Source of the DNA: Roseomonas sp.
Lineage (GTDB): Bacteria > Pseudomonadota > Alphaproteobacteria > Acetobacterales > Acetobacteraceae
Direction: 5' to 3'
Assembly: GCA_020249265.1 (NCBI GenBank)
Contig: JADCGA010000019.1
Location: 156,081-220,080, forward strand
Length of the DNA: 64,000 bases
Program-made: the position numbers and the translations under genes
The notes under the pieces: generated by a model
Seen by the model: only the letters and a program-made list of their open reading frames with translations
Database searches by the model: none
What the model was told of the DNA's origin: nothing
In this document: one piece after another, positions 50,466-63,672 of the stretch
How positions within the stretch are numbered: the stretch's first letter is position 1
How the letters are laid out: the number at the start of each line of letters is the position of its first letter

Positions 50466-50983
50466 GCACTGCCCCTGAGCCGCAGGACGGCCGTGGCAAG
50501 CGCGACCAAGGCGGTGAAGCCGGCAAGCCCTGCACAAGCGGCAATGGCGGGGGCGATGGGCAGCAGCAGGACCATGGTGGTAGTGGCACTTTTCGCCGCT
50601 TCCAGCGCACCTGCGCCAAGGCCCCATGCAATCAACGCCATCATGCCGGCAAAGACAACTTCCCAAAGCGCATCAAGCACGGCCTGCATGCGGGGTGGCA
50701 GCCTACTGGTGAAGCTATCCACCATCACATTGCCGCGCTGCGCCTGACACCAGGGCATGAAGGCAAAGACCATGAGCGCCACACCCATTTGCACGAATTC
50801 GAAATCCCCGCGCACGCCGCCAAGCCCAAACGCGCGCAAGGTGACAGAGGTAGTGACCAGCACCGCCAAGCCCATCGCCAAGGCGCCACCAAGCTGCGCG
50901 AGCATGCGCGCCAGCCGATCAAGCAGGCGCACCCCGGTTTCAGATGTTGTCCTATCCAGGGTGCCGCCGGACGTTTCGCTCAC
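50462..50983 (-). CDS. TRAP transporter small permease (DctQ-like)
   Basis: GTG start overlapping the dctP stop; four hydrophobic segments; ATGA overlap with dctM. Confidence 0.87.
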   Translation of the reverse strand: MSETSGGTLDRTTSETGVRLLDRLARMLAQLGGALAMGLAVLVTTSVTLRAFGLGGVRGDFEFVQMGVALMVFAFMPWCQAQRGNVMVDSFTSRLPPRMQAVLDALWEVVFAGMMALIAWGLGAGALEAAKSATTTMVLLLPIAPAIAACAGLAGFTALVALATAVLRLRGSA

Positions 50984-52023
50984 GCGTGTTTCTGGAGTGC
51001 TGCGCGGGCATCCGCGAGCAGGCGTTCTGCCGGCAGGCCGCGTTCTGTTGCCTGCCGCAGCCAGGTATCGGTGACACCTTGCGTTGCAATACGGAAACGC
51101 GCCACCTCCTCCTGCGGGAGGCTTGTGATGGTATTGCCTTGGCGGGCGCGCACGATGGCAAGCGTTGCTTCCGCCGCTGCATCCCAAGCCTCACCGGCCA
51201 TGCTGGCGGCGACCATGCCGGAATTGGCATCCAGAATCTGGCGAAGATCCGCCGGCAGACCATCATAGCGCGCGCGGTTCATCGCAAGCACGAAGGTGGC
51301 GGTGTAAAGCGTGGGCGAGCCCGGGATTTCGGTGTGATAGCGCACCAATTCATGCACACGGATCGCGGGTACCACTTCCCAGGGCACGACCGTACCATCC
51401 AATACGCGCTGCGCGAGGGATTCGGGCACTTGCGGAATGGGCATACCGATCGCCTGCGCGCCCAGGGCGCGTAACGCTTCTCCACAAAGCCGCGTGGGGA
51501 AACGCAGCCGCAAGCCGGCCATATCCTCAAGCCGCGCGACGCGCTTATTGGCATGGATCACGCCATGATCATGCGCCCACCAGCATAGCGGCTTCACTTC
51601 ACGGAATTCCTCGGCCAGATGCTGGTCGCCATATTCCTGTAGCGCGCGAGAATTGGTGACGGCGCGGCGGGAGGCAACGAAGGGCAGTTCAAAGGCTTCA
51701 ATGCGCGGGAAGCGGCCGGGCGTATTGCCGGGCAAGGTCCAGACAATATCCGCAACGCCATCGCGCGCCTGATCAAAAAGCTGCGGTGGCGTGCCGCCAA
51801 GCTGCATGGCGGGAAAAATCTGGATGCGCAGCCGCCCGCCCGAGGCTTGTTCGATGCGCTGCGCCCAAGGGGCAAGGAAGCGCTGCTGCCCATTGGATGC
51901 AGGCGGCAGGAAGTGATGCAGACGAAGCGTGATCTGCGCCTGCGCCTTCAGATCACGAACCACAAGCGGGCTGGCAAGCACGCCGGCACCAAAAGCCATC
52001 ATATGGCGGCGGGACAGGGTCAT
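50980..52023 (-). CDS. TRAP transporter substrate-binding protein (DctP-like)
   Basis: MTLSRRHMMAFGAGVLASPLVVRDLKAQAQITLRLHHFLPPASNGQQRFLAPWAQRIEQASGGRLRIQIFPAMQLGGTPPQLFDQARDGVADIVW. Confidence 0.92.
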   Translation of the reverse strand: MTLSRRHMMAFGAGVLASPLVVRDLKAQAQITLRLHHFLPPASNGQQRFLAPWAQRIEQASGGRLRIQIFPAMQLGGTPPQLFDQARDGVADIVWTLPGNTPGRFPRIEAFELPFVASRRAVTNSRALQEYGDQHLAEEFREVKPLCWWAHDHGVIHANKRVARLEDMAGLRLRFPTRLCGEALRALGAQAIGMPIPQVPESLAQRVLDGTVVPWEVVPAIRVHELVRYHTEIPGSPTLYTATFVLAMNRARYDGLPADLRQILDANSGMVAASMAGEAWDAAAEATLAIVRARQGNTITSLPQEEVARFRIATQGVTDTWLRQATERGLPAERLLADARAALQKHA

Positions 52024-52178
52024 GGGCGCTCCTTGTTGCGTAGCGATCTGGCCCATGGGCGCGATGCCGGCGCATCAACCCAAGGTGCTGATCACATTCT
52101 TATGCTATTTCGGTAGCACCCGGGCCAAGCACCAGCAAGGGAAAACCGGGGATCCGCCCTGCCTGCCCGCTTAGGGTT

Positions 52179-54298
<2,120 letters not shown>

Positions 54299-54304
54299 GC
54301 CGCC

Positions 54305-54937
54305 ATGATCACGCCCGATGCGCTTGGCTATCTGCCCGAGACACCATCCCAAACCGCCGGACCCTTTGTGCATATTGGCCTTATTCCGCGTCAGGCCGGG
54401 TTTGATATTTTTGAAAACACTATCGGCACCATTGCGCTTACGCCCGAGGCCAAAGGGGAACGCATTCGCATCGAAGGGCGGATTTTCGATGGTACAGGTG
54501 CAGCCATTCGCGATGCCTTGGTTGAGATTTGGCAGGCGGATTCCTTTGGTCGCTTCAACCATCCTGCCGATGATGCATCCGGCCCGCGTGATGCGCAGTT
54601 TCGCGGCTGGGGGCGCACGGGCACGGATTTTGAGACCGGCACATGGTCCTTCGCCACCATCAAGCCAGGTCGCGTGGCGCGCCGGCACGGTGAAGGGAGC
54701 CTCGCACCGCATATCCTGGTTTGGATCGTGGCGCGCGGCATCAATCTCGGCCTGCTCACACGGCTCTATTTCGACGATGAAGCCGCGGCCAATGCGGAAG
54801 ACCCGGTGCTCCGCCTTATCGAACAGCCGGAACGGCGCAGGACGCTGATGGCACGCCGCGTTCCTGGCGCGGACAATACCTATGTCTTCGATATCCATTT
54901 GCAGGGCGCGGAGGAGACGGTTTTCTTCGACGTCTGA
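54305..54937 (+). CDS. pcaG: protocatechuate 3,4-dioxygenase alpha subunit
   Basis: LGYLPETPSQTAGPFVHIGLIP...DALVEIWQADSFGRFNHP...FRGWGRTGTDFETGTWSFATIKPG. Confidence 0.95.
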   Translation: MITPDALGYLPETPSQTAGPFVHIGLIPRQAGFDIFENTIGTIALTPEAKGERIRIEGRIFDGTGAAIRDALVEIWQADSFGRFNHPADDASGPRDAQFRGWGRTGTDFETGTWSFATIKPGRVARRHGEGSLAPHILVWIVARGINLGLLTRLYFDDEAAANAEDPVLRLIEQPERRRTLMARRVPGADNTYVFDIHLQGAEETVFFDV

Positions 54938-54961
54938 GGTATAAAAAAAGAGGAGGAGATC

Positions 54962-55939
54962 ATGCTCAATCGTCGGAATCTGGTGACTGGTATGGCCGCT
55001 GCGCCGCTGATGATGCGTGGTGCTGCGGCGCAAGGCGCTGATTGGGTGCCAAGCCGGCCCATTCGCCTGGTGGTGGGCTTCGCCGCTGGCGGGTCCACGG
55101 ATACCACGGGAAGATTGATGGCACAGGCGCTATCGGCTGCCTTGCCGCAACCCGCAGTGGTGGAGAATCGAGTTGGTGCGGCAGGAAACATCGCGACCGA
55201 GCATGTGGCGCGGAGTGCGCCGGATGGGCATACGCTGGTCGTCGCCTCCATGGGATCTCAGGCGGTGAACGCGGCGCTTTATCGCAACCTGCCCTTTGAT
55301 CCGGTGAGGGATTTCACGGCGGTGTCGCTTTTTGTGAAAAGTTCGAACATGCTGGTGGCGCATCCCGCTTTTCCCGCGCGCACGCTGGCCGATCTGGTGG
55401 CGCTGGCACGCGCCAATCCTGGGCGCGTCAATGTCGGCACGGCGGGGGCGGGGTCATCGCAGCATTTTGCCGCCGCCCTGTTCGAGCATTTGGCCAAGGT
55501 GCAATTCACGCATATCAATTATCGCGGCGGCGCGCCGGCCATGACGGATCTGGTGGCCGGGCGCGTGGACATCGTGTTTTCACCCATCGTGGAGACCGTG
55601 CAGCAAATTCGCGCCGATCAGGTACGCGCCCTTGCCATCACGCGGCCACAGCGCGCGCCCGAATTTCCCGATGTGCCCGCAGTAGCGGAGGTAGTGCCGG
55701 GTTATGAATTTTCTTCCTGGCTTGGCGCTTTTGCGCCAGCCGGCACACCTGCGGCAGCAGTGCAGCGCCTGTCACAAGCCCTGGCCGCCGGCTTGCGCGA
55801 CCCGCAGATCCGCGAACGCGTGCTCTCACTCGGCTATGAACCTATCGGCAGCACGCCGGAAGAATTCGCTGCCTTCTTCGCCGCTGAAATGCCGCGTGTG
55901 GCGGAGCTGGTGCGCATTTCCGGCGCCAAGGTAGAATGA
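54962..55939 (+). CDS. Bug/TctC-family substrate-binding protein
   Basis: [30 protein letters not shown]...[30 protein letters not shown]. Confidence 0.92.
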   Translation: MLNRRNLVTGMAAAPLMMRGAAAQGADWVPSRPIRLVVGFAAGGSTDTTGRLMAQALSAALPQPAVVENRVGAAGNIATEHVARSAPDGHTLVVASMGSQAVNAALYRNLPFDPVRDFTAVSLFVKSSNMLVAHPAFPARTLADLVALARANPGRVNVGTAGAGSSQHFAAALFEHLAKVQFTHINYRGGAPAMTDLVAGRVDIVFSPIVETVQQIRADQVRALAITRPQRAPEFPDVPAVAEVVPGYEFSSWLGAFAPAGTPAAAVQRLSQALAAGLRDPQIRERVLSLGYEPIGSTPEEFAAFFAAEMPRVAELVRISGAKVE

Positions 55940-55979
55940 GTCACGCCGGACCCGCGCCATGCCAAAGCCCAAACCGCCC

Positions 55980-57293
55980 ATGACCACGCTGGCTTACATG
56001 TCGGGCTTTGGTAATTCGTTCGAGACTGAAGCGCTGCCCGATGCGCTGCCGATCGGGCGCAATTCACCACAGAAATGCAGTTACGGGCTTTATGCCGAAC
56101 AGCTTTCCGGTTCGGCCTTCACCGCGCCGCAGGGCAAGAATGAGCGATCCTGGCTCTATCGTATTCGCCCCTCGGTGAAGCATTCCGGCTTTTATCGGGC
56201 GATTGATCCGGGCCTGATCCGCACCGCCCCTAATGCCGCCGAACGCCAACCGATGCTTGGGCAATATCGCTGGGATCCTGTGCCCATGCCGCGCAAGCGC
56301 CTCAGTTTTGTCGAAGGTCTCACCACCATTACCACGGCGGGGGATTCCGATACGCAAACCGGCATGGCCGCGCATATTGCCTGTATCACTCGATCCATGC
56401 AGTACGAGTATTTCTGCAATGCCGATGGCGAATTGCTGATTGTAGCGCAGCAGGGTCGGCTTCGCTTCTGTACCGAATTTGGCGTGATTGAGATTGAACC
56501 TGGTGAGATTTGCGTCATTCCACGGGGCATCCTTTTTCGCTGCGAAAAACCGGACGGGCCGGCGCGCGCCTATGTCTGCGAAAACTATGGCAGCCCCTTT
56601 ACCCTGCCCAATCGCGGCCCAATCGGCGCCAATTGCCTTGCCAACCCACGTGATTTTCTGACACCCGTTGCCGCCTATGAGGATGAAGACGCACCCTCAA
56701 GACTGTTCGTCAAATGGGGCGGCGATATCTTTGTAACCGAAATCGGCCAATCGCCCTTGGATGTGGTTGCCTGGCATGGGAACTACTATCCCTATAAATA
56801 CGACCTCAGGCGGTATGCCGCGATCGGTTCGATTTCCTTTGATCATCCGGATCCTTCGATCTTCACGGTGCTGACTTCTCCTTCGGCAGAGGAAGGCACT
56901 GCCAGTATTGATTTCGTGATCTTTCCGGATCGCTGGATGGTCGCGGAGAATACCTTCCGCCCGCCCTGGTATCATCGCAATGTCATGAGCGAGTTCATGG
57001 GCCTGATCTTTGGCGTTTATGATGCAAAGCCTGAGGGTTTCGTGCCAGGCGGGTTTTCGTTGCATAATCAGATGCTGCCCCATGGGCCGGATGCGGCGGC
57101 GTTTGAACATGCCTCCAGCACTGAATTGAAGCCGGTGAAGCTGATCGGCACCATGGCCTTCATGTTTGAAACACGCTTCCCGCAACGCGTCACTGCCCAT
57201 GCCGCGAAGCAGCCCGGCTTGCAGAAAAACTATATCGGCTGCTGGGATGGTTTGCAGAAGCGCTTCAACCCCAGGAAGAGGCAGGCTTGGTGA
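55980..57293 (+). CDS. hmgA: homogentisate 1,2-dioxygenase
   Basis: [63 protein letters not shown]. Start could be 55959. Confidence 0.96.
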   Translation: MTTLAYMSGFGNSFETEALPDALPIGRNSPQKCSYGLYAEQLSGSAFTAPQGKNERSWLYRIRPSVKHSGFYRAIDPGLIRTAPNAAERQPMLGQYRWDPVPMPRKRLSFVEGLTTITTAGDSDTQTGMAAHIACITRSMQYEYFCNADGELLIVAQQGRLRFCTEFGVIEIEPGEICVIPRGILFRCEKPDGPARAYVCENYGSPFTLPNRGPIGANCLANPRDFLTPVAAYEDEDAPSRLFVKWGGDIFVTEIGQSPLDVVAWHGNYYPYKYDLRRYAAIGSISFDHPDPSIFTVLTSPSAEEGTASIDFVIFPDRWMVAENTFRPPWYHRNVMSEFMGLIFGVYDAKPEGFVPGGFSLHNQMLPHGPDAAAFEHASSTELKPVKLIGTMAFMFETRFPQRVTAHAAKQPGLQKNYIGCWDGLQKRFNPRKRQAW

Positions 57294-57294
57294 G

Positions 57295-58179
57295 ATGAAT
57301 GTGATGCCATCCAATCGGGATCGGCTTGTGCTACTCGGCACCAAGGGTGGGCCTGCCATTCGCAAGGGCGGGCCTTCGCCAACGGCGCATTTGCTCGAAA
57401 TTGGGGGCCATCCCTATGTGATTGATTGCGGGCTTGGCGTGACGCGCGCCCTGGTGGAAGCGGGTATGCCCTTGCCTGCCTTGCGCAGCATCATCATTAC
57501 GCATCTGCATTCTGATCATGTGCTTGAAATGGGGCCGCTGATTCACACCGCCTGGACTGCCGGCTTGAAGGAGAAAGTCGTGGTGCATGGACCGGTCGGC
57601 ACGCGCGCGGCCTGGCAGGGTTTTCTGACCTCACTTGCCTACGATATCGCGATCCGTATCGAAGATGAAGGCCGGCCCGATCTGGCCGCTATGGTGGAGG
57701 TGCTGGAATATGCCGAAGGCCATGTCTTCACCGATGCACGCGTTACGGTTTCCGCCTTGCGGGTGAAACATCCCCCGGTGACGGAGTGCTTCGCGCTGCG
57801 CTTTGATCATGCGGCGGGTTCGGTGGTTTTCTCGGCTGACACCACGTATTTTGCGCCGCTTGCGGGTTTTGCGTGGGGTGCCGATATTCTGGTGCATGAA
57901 GCGATTTATGAACCAGGCGTGGATCGGCTGGTGGCGCGTGTCGGCAATGGCGCGCGGTTGAAGCAGCATTTGCTGGATAGCCATACGCTTGCGGAGGATG
58001 TCGGGCGCATCGCCGCAGAGGCCGGCATCGGGCTGCTCGCGCTCAATCATCTGGTGCCGGCGGACGATCCGCTGGTGACGGAACAGCATTGGGTGGATGC
58101 GGTGCGCGCCCATTACGCCGGACCCTTGGTGATTGGGCGCGATGGTCTGGCGCTGCCACTTTCAAGCCGCAGCGTATGA
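57295..58179 (+). CDS. MBL-fold metallo-hydrolase
   Basis: LRSIIITHLHSDHVLEMGPLIHTAW...VVFSADTTYFAPLAGFAWGADILVHEAIYE. Confidence 0.88.
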   Translation: MNVMPSNRDRLVLLGTKGGPAIRKGGPSPTAHLLEIGGHPYVIDCGLGVTRALVEAGMPLPALRSIIITHLHSDHVLEMGPLIHTAWTAGLKEKVVVHGPVGTRAAWQGFLTSLAYDIAIRIEDEGRPDLAAMVEVLEYAEGHVFTDARVTVSALRVKHPPVTECFALRFDHAAGSVVFSADTTYFAPLAGFAWGADILVHEAIYEPGVDRLVARVGNGARLKQHLLDSHTLAEDVGRIAAEAGIGLLALNHLVPADDPLVTEQHWVDAVRAHYAGPLVIGRDGLALPLSSRSV

Positions 58180-59738
58180 CGGCTGCCGAGCCCTTTGCGC
58201 GTTTCGCCTATCAACGCCACGCAGATCAGGCGCGGGCCAAGCCCGCATCACACCCTGTGGTGATCATTGGCGCCGGGCCGGTTGGCCTGACGCTTGCCAT
58301 TGATCTCAAGCTGCGCGGTATTGATTGCGTGTTGCTGGATGATCAGGACCGCATCGGGGGGGGATCGCGCGCCATTTGCTTTGCCAAGCGGACGCTGGAG
58401 ATTTGGGATAGGCTTGGCTGTGCCGCGCCCATGCTGGACAAAGGTGTGCGCTGGAATGTCGGCAAGGTCTTTCAGCATGAGGAATTGCTCTACCGTTTTG
58501 ATCTGCAGCCGGAATCTGGTCATAAGATGCCGGCCTTCATCAATTTGCAGCAATACTATGCGGAAAAATTCCTGGTGGATCGCGCGCAGGCGCTGGGTGT
58601 TGATCTGCGTTGGTTGCACCGTGTGATCGGCCTGCAATCGGGCGATCAGGGCGCGTGCATCACGGTTGAAACGCCTGATGGCATCTATTTGCTAGATGCG
58701 CGTTTTGCCATTGCCTGCGATGGCGCGCGTTCGCCCATGCGCGCCATGCTTGGCCTTGAATTCATGGGTGAGCAGTTTGAAGATCAATTTCTGATCGCCG
58801 ATGTACGCATGACAGCCGATTTCCCGGTGGAGCGCTGGTTCTGGTTCGACCCGCCTTTTCATGGCGGCCAGTCCTGCCTTTTGCACAAGCAGCCCGATGA
58901 TGTCTGGCGCATAGACCTGCAACTATCACCAGATGCGGATACGGAACATGAAAGGCGGCCCGAAGTGGTGCGCCCGCGCATTGAACGCATGTTGGGGCAT
59001 GATGAATTCGATTTGGAATGGATTTCCGTCTATCGTTTTCAATGCCGCCGGCTAGAACGCTTTGTGCATGGTGCGGTAATTTTTGCGGGTGATGCGGCAC
59101 ATCAGGTCTCCCCCTTTGGGGCGCGCGGCGCCAATTCCGGCGTGCAGGATGCGGATAATCTCGGCTGGAAGCTTGCCGCAGCTCTGCGGGGCAGGACAGG
59201 GCTGATTGCGAGCTATGATCAGGAACGTTCGCAAGCGGCGGATGAGAATATCCTGAACTCCTCACGTGCCACTGATTTCATCGCGCCCCGCCACAAGGCA
59301 GAGGCACGTTTTCGCAACGCGGCCCTGGCGCTGGCGCGACAGACGGAATTCGGAAAGCGCTTCGTCAATTCCGGCAGACTTTCAACACCAACCGCTTATG
59401 CCGAAAGTCCCTTGTCAAGGATGGACACAACGCCTTGGGCCGCCGGGCCGCCGCCCGGTGCGCCGATCCCAGATGCGCCCTTAGGCAATGGATACCTGAG
59501 TGAAACACTGGGCCAGGGTTTTGCCTTGCTTCATCGGCAGGGCGGTGCTGAGGCCAAGGGGGCTGAGGGGCTCGCCATTATTGAGGTCTTTGACCAGGAC
59601 GAAGCCTTGATTGCGCGTTTTGGCCTCACGTCAGGGGCTGGTTATCTCATTCGTCCGGATCGCCATGTGGCGGCGCGTTTTCATCAGGTGACGCATGCTG
59701 CGGTCACAGCCGCACTCCGCAAGGCCAACGCGGCCTGA
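58176..59738 (+). CDS. FAD-dependent aromatic monooxygenase (MhpA-like hydroxylase)
   Basis: PVVIIGAGPVGLTLAIDLKLRGIDCVLLDDQDRIGGGSRAICFAKRTLEIWDRLGCA...GAVIFAGDAAHQVSPFGARGANSGVQDADNLGWKLA; ATGA overlap with upstream MBL gene. Confidence 0.92.
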   Translation: MTAAEPFARFAYQRHADQARAKPASHPVVIIGAGPVGLTLAIDLKLRGIDCVLLDDQDRIGGGSRAICFAKRTLEIWDRLGCAAPMLDKGVRWNVGKVFQHEELLYRFDLQPESGHKMPAFINLQQYYAEKFLVDRAQALGVDLRWLHRVIGLQSGDQGACITVETPDGIYLLDARFAIACDGARSPMRAMLGLEFMGEQFEDQFLIADVRMTADFPVERWFWFDPPFHGGQSCLLHKQPDDVWRIDLQLSPDADTEHERRPEVVRPRIERMLGHDEFDLEWISVYRFQCRRLERFVHGAVIFAGDAAHQVSPFGARGANSGVQDADNLGWKLAAALRGRTGLIASYDQERSQAADENILNSSRATDFIAPRHKAEARFRNAALALARQTEFGKRFVNSGRLSTPTAYAESPLSRMDTTPWAAGPPPGAPIPDAPLGNGYLSETLGQGFALLHRQGGAEAKGAEGLAIIEVFDQDEALIARFGLTSGAGYLIRPDRHVAARFHQVTHAAVTAALRKANAA

Positions 59739-60019
59739 GGGGGTCAAACCCGAAAAGGCTTTGGGACATCGCGTCTCGGCAAAGCGCCAAGACGGCGATT
59801 GGGACATGAATTTGGTGCTTAACTTTGCCCACCCCGCTGGCAAGATGCTGCGTAGCACGAAGCCTTGGCGCCTTACGGCAAAGGCCAAGGACACCCACCA
59901 TAAGGCTCATCGAAGGGAGGCGGTTGTTGATGAGACCTTCTGAATGGTAACGCTTCCCGCCCGTATATCCAGCAGGACCAAATCGGTGAGTTTGGCACCA
60001 ACTACAGCACCAATCGGCA

Positions 60020-60925
60020 TCACTTCCCCTTTTTCCCTTTGTTGGCGGCCTTACGCGGAAAACGCCTGCGGAAATCTGCGGCCATTTCCTCCAAGGTCAC
60101 GAACCGCACACCAGGATGTTTCAGCATATGGCCGATCAGGCGTTCCAGCATGAGCAGCACTTGCGGCCGGCCTGATACATCCGGATGGATGGTCATGGGC
60201 ACCACGGCGTAATCATATTCGCGGTAGACGAAATCGAAATGATCGCGCCAGATCTGTTCAAGCTGATGTGGTGAGACATAGCCATGGCTATTCGGAAATT
60301 TCTTCACGAACATCATGGGTGGCAGATCATCCAAATACCAGGAAGCCGGGATTTCAACCAGCTCGGTTTCACGTCCACGCGTGAAGGGTTTCATCCATGT
60401 GGAAGCCGGCTTGCTGTAATCAATGGGCGTCCATGCATCGCCAGTGCGCACATAATAAGGTTGTGCATCATGATGCATCAGTGAATGATCATAAGCGATC
60501 CCACGCTCCAGCAGAATTTCGATGGAGGTGGCGGATACCTCCCACCAGGGCGCGACATAGCCAACCGGGCGACGGCCCCAATATTGCTCGATCAGATAGA
60601 TGCATTTGTCGAAAATCGCCTCTTCCTGGCTGCGTGAAAGAGCGAGGGGGTTTTCATGGCTGTAACCATGCAAGCCAATCTCATGGCCAGCCTTGGCGAC
60701 CATCTCCGTTTCTTTCGGGAAAGATTCGATGGTATGTCCTGGGATGAACCAGGATTGCTTCATGCCGAAGCGTTCGAACAGCTTCAGCAGGCGCGGCATA
60801 CCAACTTTGGCGGCGAATACCCCGCGACTGATATCGCCCGGGCTATCCTCGCCCATATAGCTGCCAAGCCAGCCTGCCACGGCATCGCAATGCACGCTGA
60901 AGGCGCAGAGAATTTCCTTTGTCAT
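60020..60925 (-). CDS. polysaccharide deacetylase-family protein
   Basis: [19 protein letters not shown]...[27 protein letters not shown]; NodB-like pattern. Confidence 0.88.
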   Translation of the reverse strand: MTKEILCAFSVHCDAVAGWLGSYMGEDSPGDISRGVFAAKVGMPRLLKLFERFGMKQSWFIPGHTIESFPKETEMVAKAGHEIGLHGYSHENPLALSRSQEEAIFDKCIYLIEQYWGRRPVGYVAPWWEVSATSIEILLERGIAYDHSLMHHDAQPYYVRTGDAWTPIDYSKPASTWMKPFTRGRETELVEIPASWYLDDLPPMMFVKKFPNSHGYVSPHQLEQIWRDHFDFVYREYDYAVVPMTIHPDVSGRPQVLLMLERLIGHMLKHPGVRFVTLEEMAADFRRRFPRKAANKGKKGK

Positions 60926-61316
60926 TTCTCCCTCACAATCAGAAATCAGGCTAAACGCAGCAGAGCTGCCTCAATAAGGCACATCGCAAAGATAGCGCCG
61001 CGAATGATAGGGCTTTCCCGCATGGTTCAGCCAGAAAAACGATACCAACGGTTGCAGCTTTTCATACAACTCGCGGCAGCCTGCATTCAGCGCTTCAAGC
61101 CTTTCGCGCGCAGGGGGATGATTGGAAGGCCGGGAACCACAACCATCCATCCCATAATGGCTCTCATGACCATCCATGGTCTCCCGCGTTTGAGTATTTG
61201 ACTGACTTTTCTTGGCTAAAGGCTATGCAAGGGAAATGGCGTCGACAAGGGTATTGATGCGGCGCCAGCATAGGTGACTTTGCCCGAACGCGCCTCGCTT
61301 TGCATGATGCGTATCC

Positions 61317-61399
61317 TGCCCACCGGGGGACTCGAACCCCCACACCCTTGCGAGCTGCGGATTTTAAGTCCGCTGCGTCTACCATTCCGCCAGGCGGGC
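61317..61399 (-). tRNA. tRNA-Leu (anticodon TAA)
   Basis: Reverse strand gcccgcctggcggaatggtagacgcagcggacttaaaatccgcagctcgcaagggtgtgggggttcgagtcccccggtgggca; no encoded CCA. Confidence 0.94.
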
Positions 61400-61451
61400 C
61401 AGACCCAGGCTTACTAGACCTTTTTCGCGCCGGGTTAAATCGCCCCTGACC

Positions 61452-63317
61452 TTACCGCCCTTGGCGCGCGCACCAATCGCGCCAAATGCGCCGCCAGCCG
61501 GCCTCAAGCCCCCGCGCATAGGTGGCTGCGTCACCCAAAGGCCCCAGCGATAGCCGGGCACGGATCGCAGCCAGGCCGTCCGCATCTTGCGCGAAGGCAA
61601 TGGCCTTTTCGATGTACTCCGCCGTATCGGCGGCAATCCAACCCTGCAAGCCGACGGCACTCAGCAGCGTTTCGCCATTGCGGCTGATCATGCCCCCGCG
61701 CCCACGTCGCGTCAGGGTTGGCACGCCGGCATGGATCGCCTCCACCGTGGTGGTGCCGCCCGGAAAGGGGAAGGGGTCCAGCATGAAATCCACCGTCGCA
61801 TAGCGCGCAAAGTAATCGGCACGCGGGCTATGCCCTTCCAGATCAAGCCGCGCGACATCGCCGCCCGCAGCGGCAAAAAGCGCGCGCAGTCGTTGCGCCG
61901 TCGCGGCTTCCCTCAGCACTGCGGTTTTCAGCAACAACCGCGCATCGGGCAGGCGGGCCAGAATGGCGGCCCAGGCGGCCAGTACTTCATCATTGAGTTT
62001 CGCCAGGTTATTGAAACAGCCGAAGGTGACATGCCCCTGGCGCAGCATGGGCGGCGGGCTTGGCGCCACGGCTTCTCGCCCAGGCGTATAGCACAAGTAA
62101 CAGCCCGGCAGCCGGAGCGGCTTTTCGATGTAAAGCGCCTCATCTTCCGGTGGCAGCACCACATCATCGGCGATGATCCAATCCATCGCCGCCACACCAT
62201 TGGTATTGGCATAGCCAATCCAGCTTACCTGCACCGGCGCAGGGCGATATTCCATCACGCCAATGCGGCTGGTTTCCGTATGGCCAGTCAGATCAACCAG
62301 AATATCAATCCCATCGGCGCGGAGTTGCGCGACAATCGCGGCATCATCCAGGCTACCCAGCGAATGCCAGTGATCGAAAAGTCCGCGCAGCCTGGCAGTG
62401 GTGGCATCGGCGCGCTTGCCGACATCATAAGCGGTCAGGTGAAAGCCTGCGCGTTGATGCTGTGCAATCGCCGCTTCCAGAAAATAGCCAACCGGATGCT
62501 GACGAAAATCGCCCGAGAGCATGCCAATGCGCAGCCGCCGATCCGGGTCTGGCGTATTCGCGAAGGGCGCGGGCGCGGGCCGGGCGAAACGCTGGGCATA
62601 GGCGCGATGTGTAGCCGCCACTTCTGCCGCTGTAATGCCCGGCACATAGTTTAAGCCCAGCAGTAGATTCTGCCAGGCAGGGCGGCATCCGGGGTCTTGC
62701 GCAATGGCGCGGCGCTGCACGGCCATGGCCCCGCCAATATCGCCCGCCTGCTGCAAGGCCAGACCATGATTCACCTTGGCATCGGCGCGATCTGGCATTT
62801 CTTCGGCAACACGCGCCAAATGCGGAATTGCGGCGCTGGGCCGGCCTAAACCCATCAGCGTGGTGCCCAATTCGCTTCGCATCAGCGTATCGCCCGGCGA
62901 TGTTTCCAACAGTGCCCGCAGATGAAACATGGCACGATCAGGCCGCCCGGCATCCCGCCAAAGCCCGGCGACAGCACGGTGCAAACCCTCTCCGGCGCCT
63001 GCGGCAAGCGCGGCGGCAACAACTGCCTGCGCCGCATCAGCCTGCGCGGGCAGCAATATTCCCACCAGATTGGCGGCTGCGCGACCATAGGCAGGGCGCT
63101 GGCGGAGCGCTTCACGAAACGCGGCCACAGCGCCCGCGCGGTCACCAGAAAATCGCAAGGTCTGACCCAGGTTGTTGCGAATTTCCGGCGCATCACTTCC
63201 AAGCGCGATGGCACGCTGAAACAGCGGCGCGGCGGCACGGAAATCCCGCGCTTGCAGCCGCGCCATGGCTTCGTTGAGCAGCGCTTCGGCATCTGGTGTG
63301 GCAGCGCTGGTACTCAT
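61452..63317 (-). CDS. TPR-repeat O-GlcNAc-transferase-like glycosyltransferase (SPINDLY/GT41-like)
   Basis: N-terminal TPRs; C-terminal LRIGMLSGDFRQHPVGYF...DILVDLTGHTETSRIGVMEYRPAPVQVSWIGYANTNG...FNNLAKLNDEVLAAWAAIL...PGGTTTVEAIHAGVPTLT. Confidence 0.92.
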   Translation of the reverse strand: MSTSAATPDAEALLNEAMARLQARDFRAAAPLFQRAIALGSDAPEIRNNLGQTLRFSGDRAGAVAAFREALRQRPAYGRAAANLVGILLPAQADAAQAVVAAALAAGAGEGLHRAVAGLWRDAGRPDRAMFHLRALLETSPGDTLMRSELGTTLMGLGRPSAAIPHLARVAEEMPDRADAKVNHGLALQQAGDIGGAMAVQRRAIAQDPGCRPAWQNLLLGLNYVPGITAAEVAATHRAYAQRFARPAPAPFANTPDPDRRLRIGMLSGDFRQHPVGYFLEAAIAQHQRAGFHLTAYDVGKRADATTARLRGLFDHWHSLGSLDDAAIVAQLRADGIDILVDLTGHTETSRIGVMEYRPAPVQVSWIGYANTNGVAAMDWIIADDVVLPPEDEALYIEKPLRLPGCYLCYTPGREAVAPSPPPMLRQGHVTFGCFNNLAKLNDEVLAAWAAILARLPDARLLLKTAVLREAATAQRLRALFAAAGGDVARLDLEGHSPRADYFARYATVDFMLDPFPFPGGTTTVEAIHAGVPTLTRRGRGGMISRNGETLLSAVGLQGWIAADTAEYIEKAIAFAQDADGLAAIRARLSLGPLGDAATYARGLEAGWRRIWRDWCARQGR

Positions 63318-63671
63318 CCCGTAATCGCATAGGCCGGGCGTCGCGGATCAGCCCCTGCGCGCACCAGCCCCGCTTGCGGATCGGACATCACGGCTTCAAC
63401 ACTGCCCGCCAGTCAGGTGATGTCCGGCCATTCCTTGAGGTCATGTCCGCGGCCCGCCAACGCATTCCGCGTTGCGTCTGGAATGCGCGCCTCAACCGCA
63501 AGCCGTCGCGGGAAATAATCAAAGGGCGCGAAGGAAGACGGGAAGGCATAGGATGAAACACGCGGCGCTTCGATCGCTTCCTGAAGTTCCATACCGAAAT
63601 GCAGCACATTCAACATCACCTGCAACATGGCTTGGATTTGTACATCACCGCCCGGCGTGCAGAAAGGGAGC
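63314..63671 (-). pseudogene. gamma-glutamyltransferase C-terminal remnant
   Basis: FCTPGGDVQIQAMLQVMLNVLHFGMELQEAIEAPRVSSYAFPSSFAPFDYFPRRLAVEARI...; in-frame TGA at 63413-63415; 5' part replaced by IS sequence. Confidence 0.82.
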
Positions 63672-63672
63672 C

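Noticed and set aside
59739-60019. Unassigned gap with short ORFs after the FAD monooxygenase
   Set aside because: Looked for an IS end, RNA gene or pseudogene; no convincing similarity or structure, so not called.
60971-61177. 68-aa minus ORF between deacetylase and tRNA-Leu
   Set aside because: No recognizable domain, signal or RBS; too short to support.
61587-62654. 355-aa plus ORF opposite OGT
   Set aside because: Antisense shadow of clear OGT catalytic motifs.
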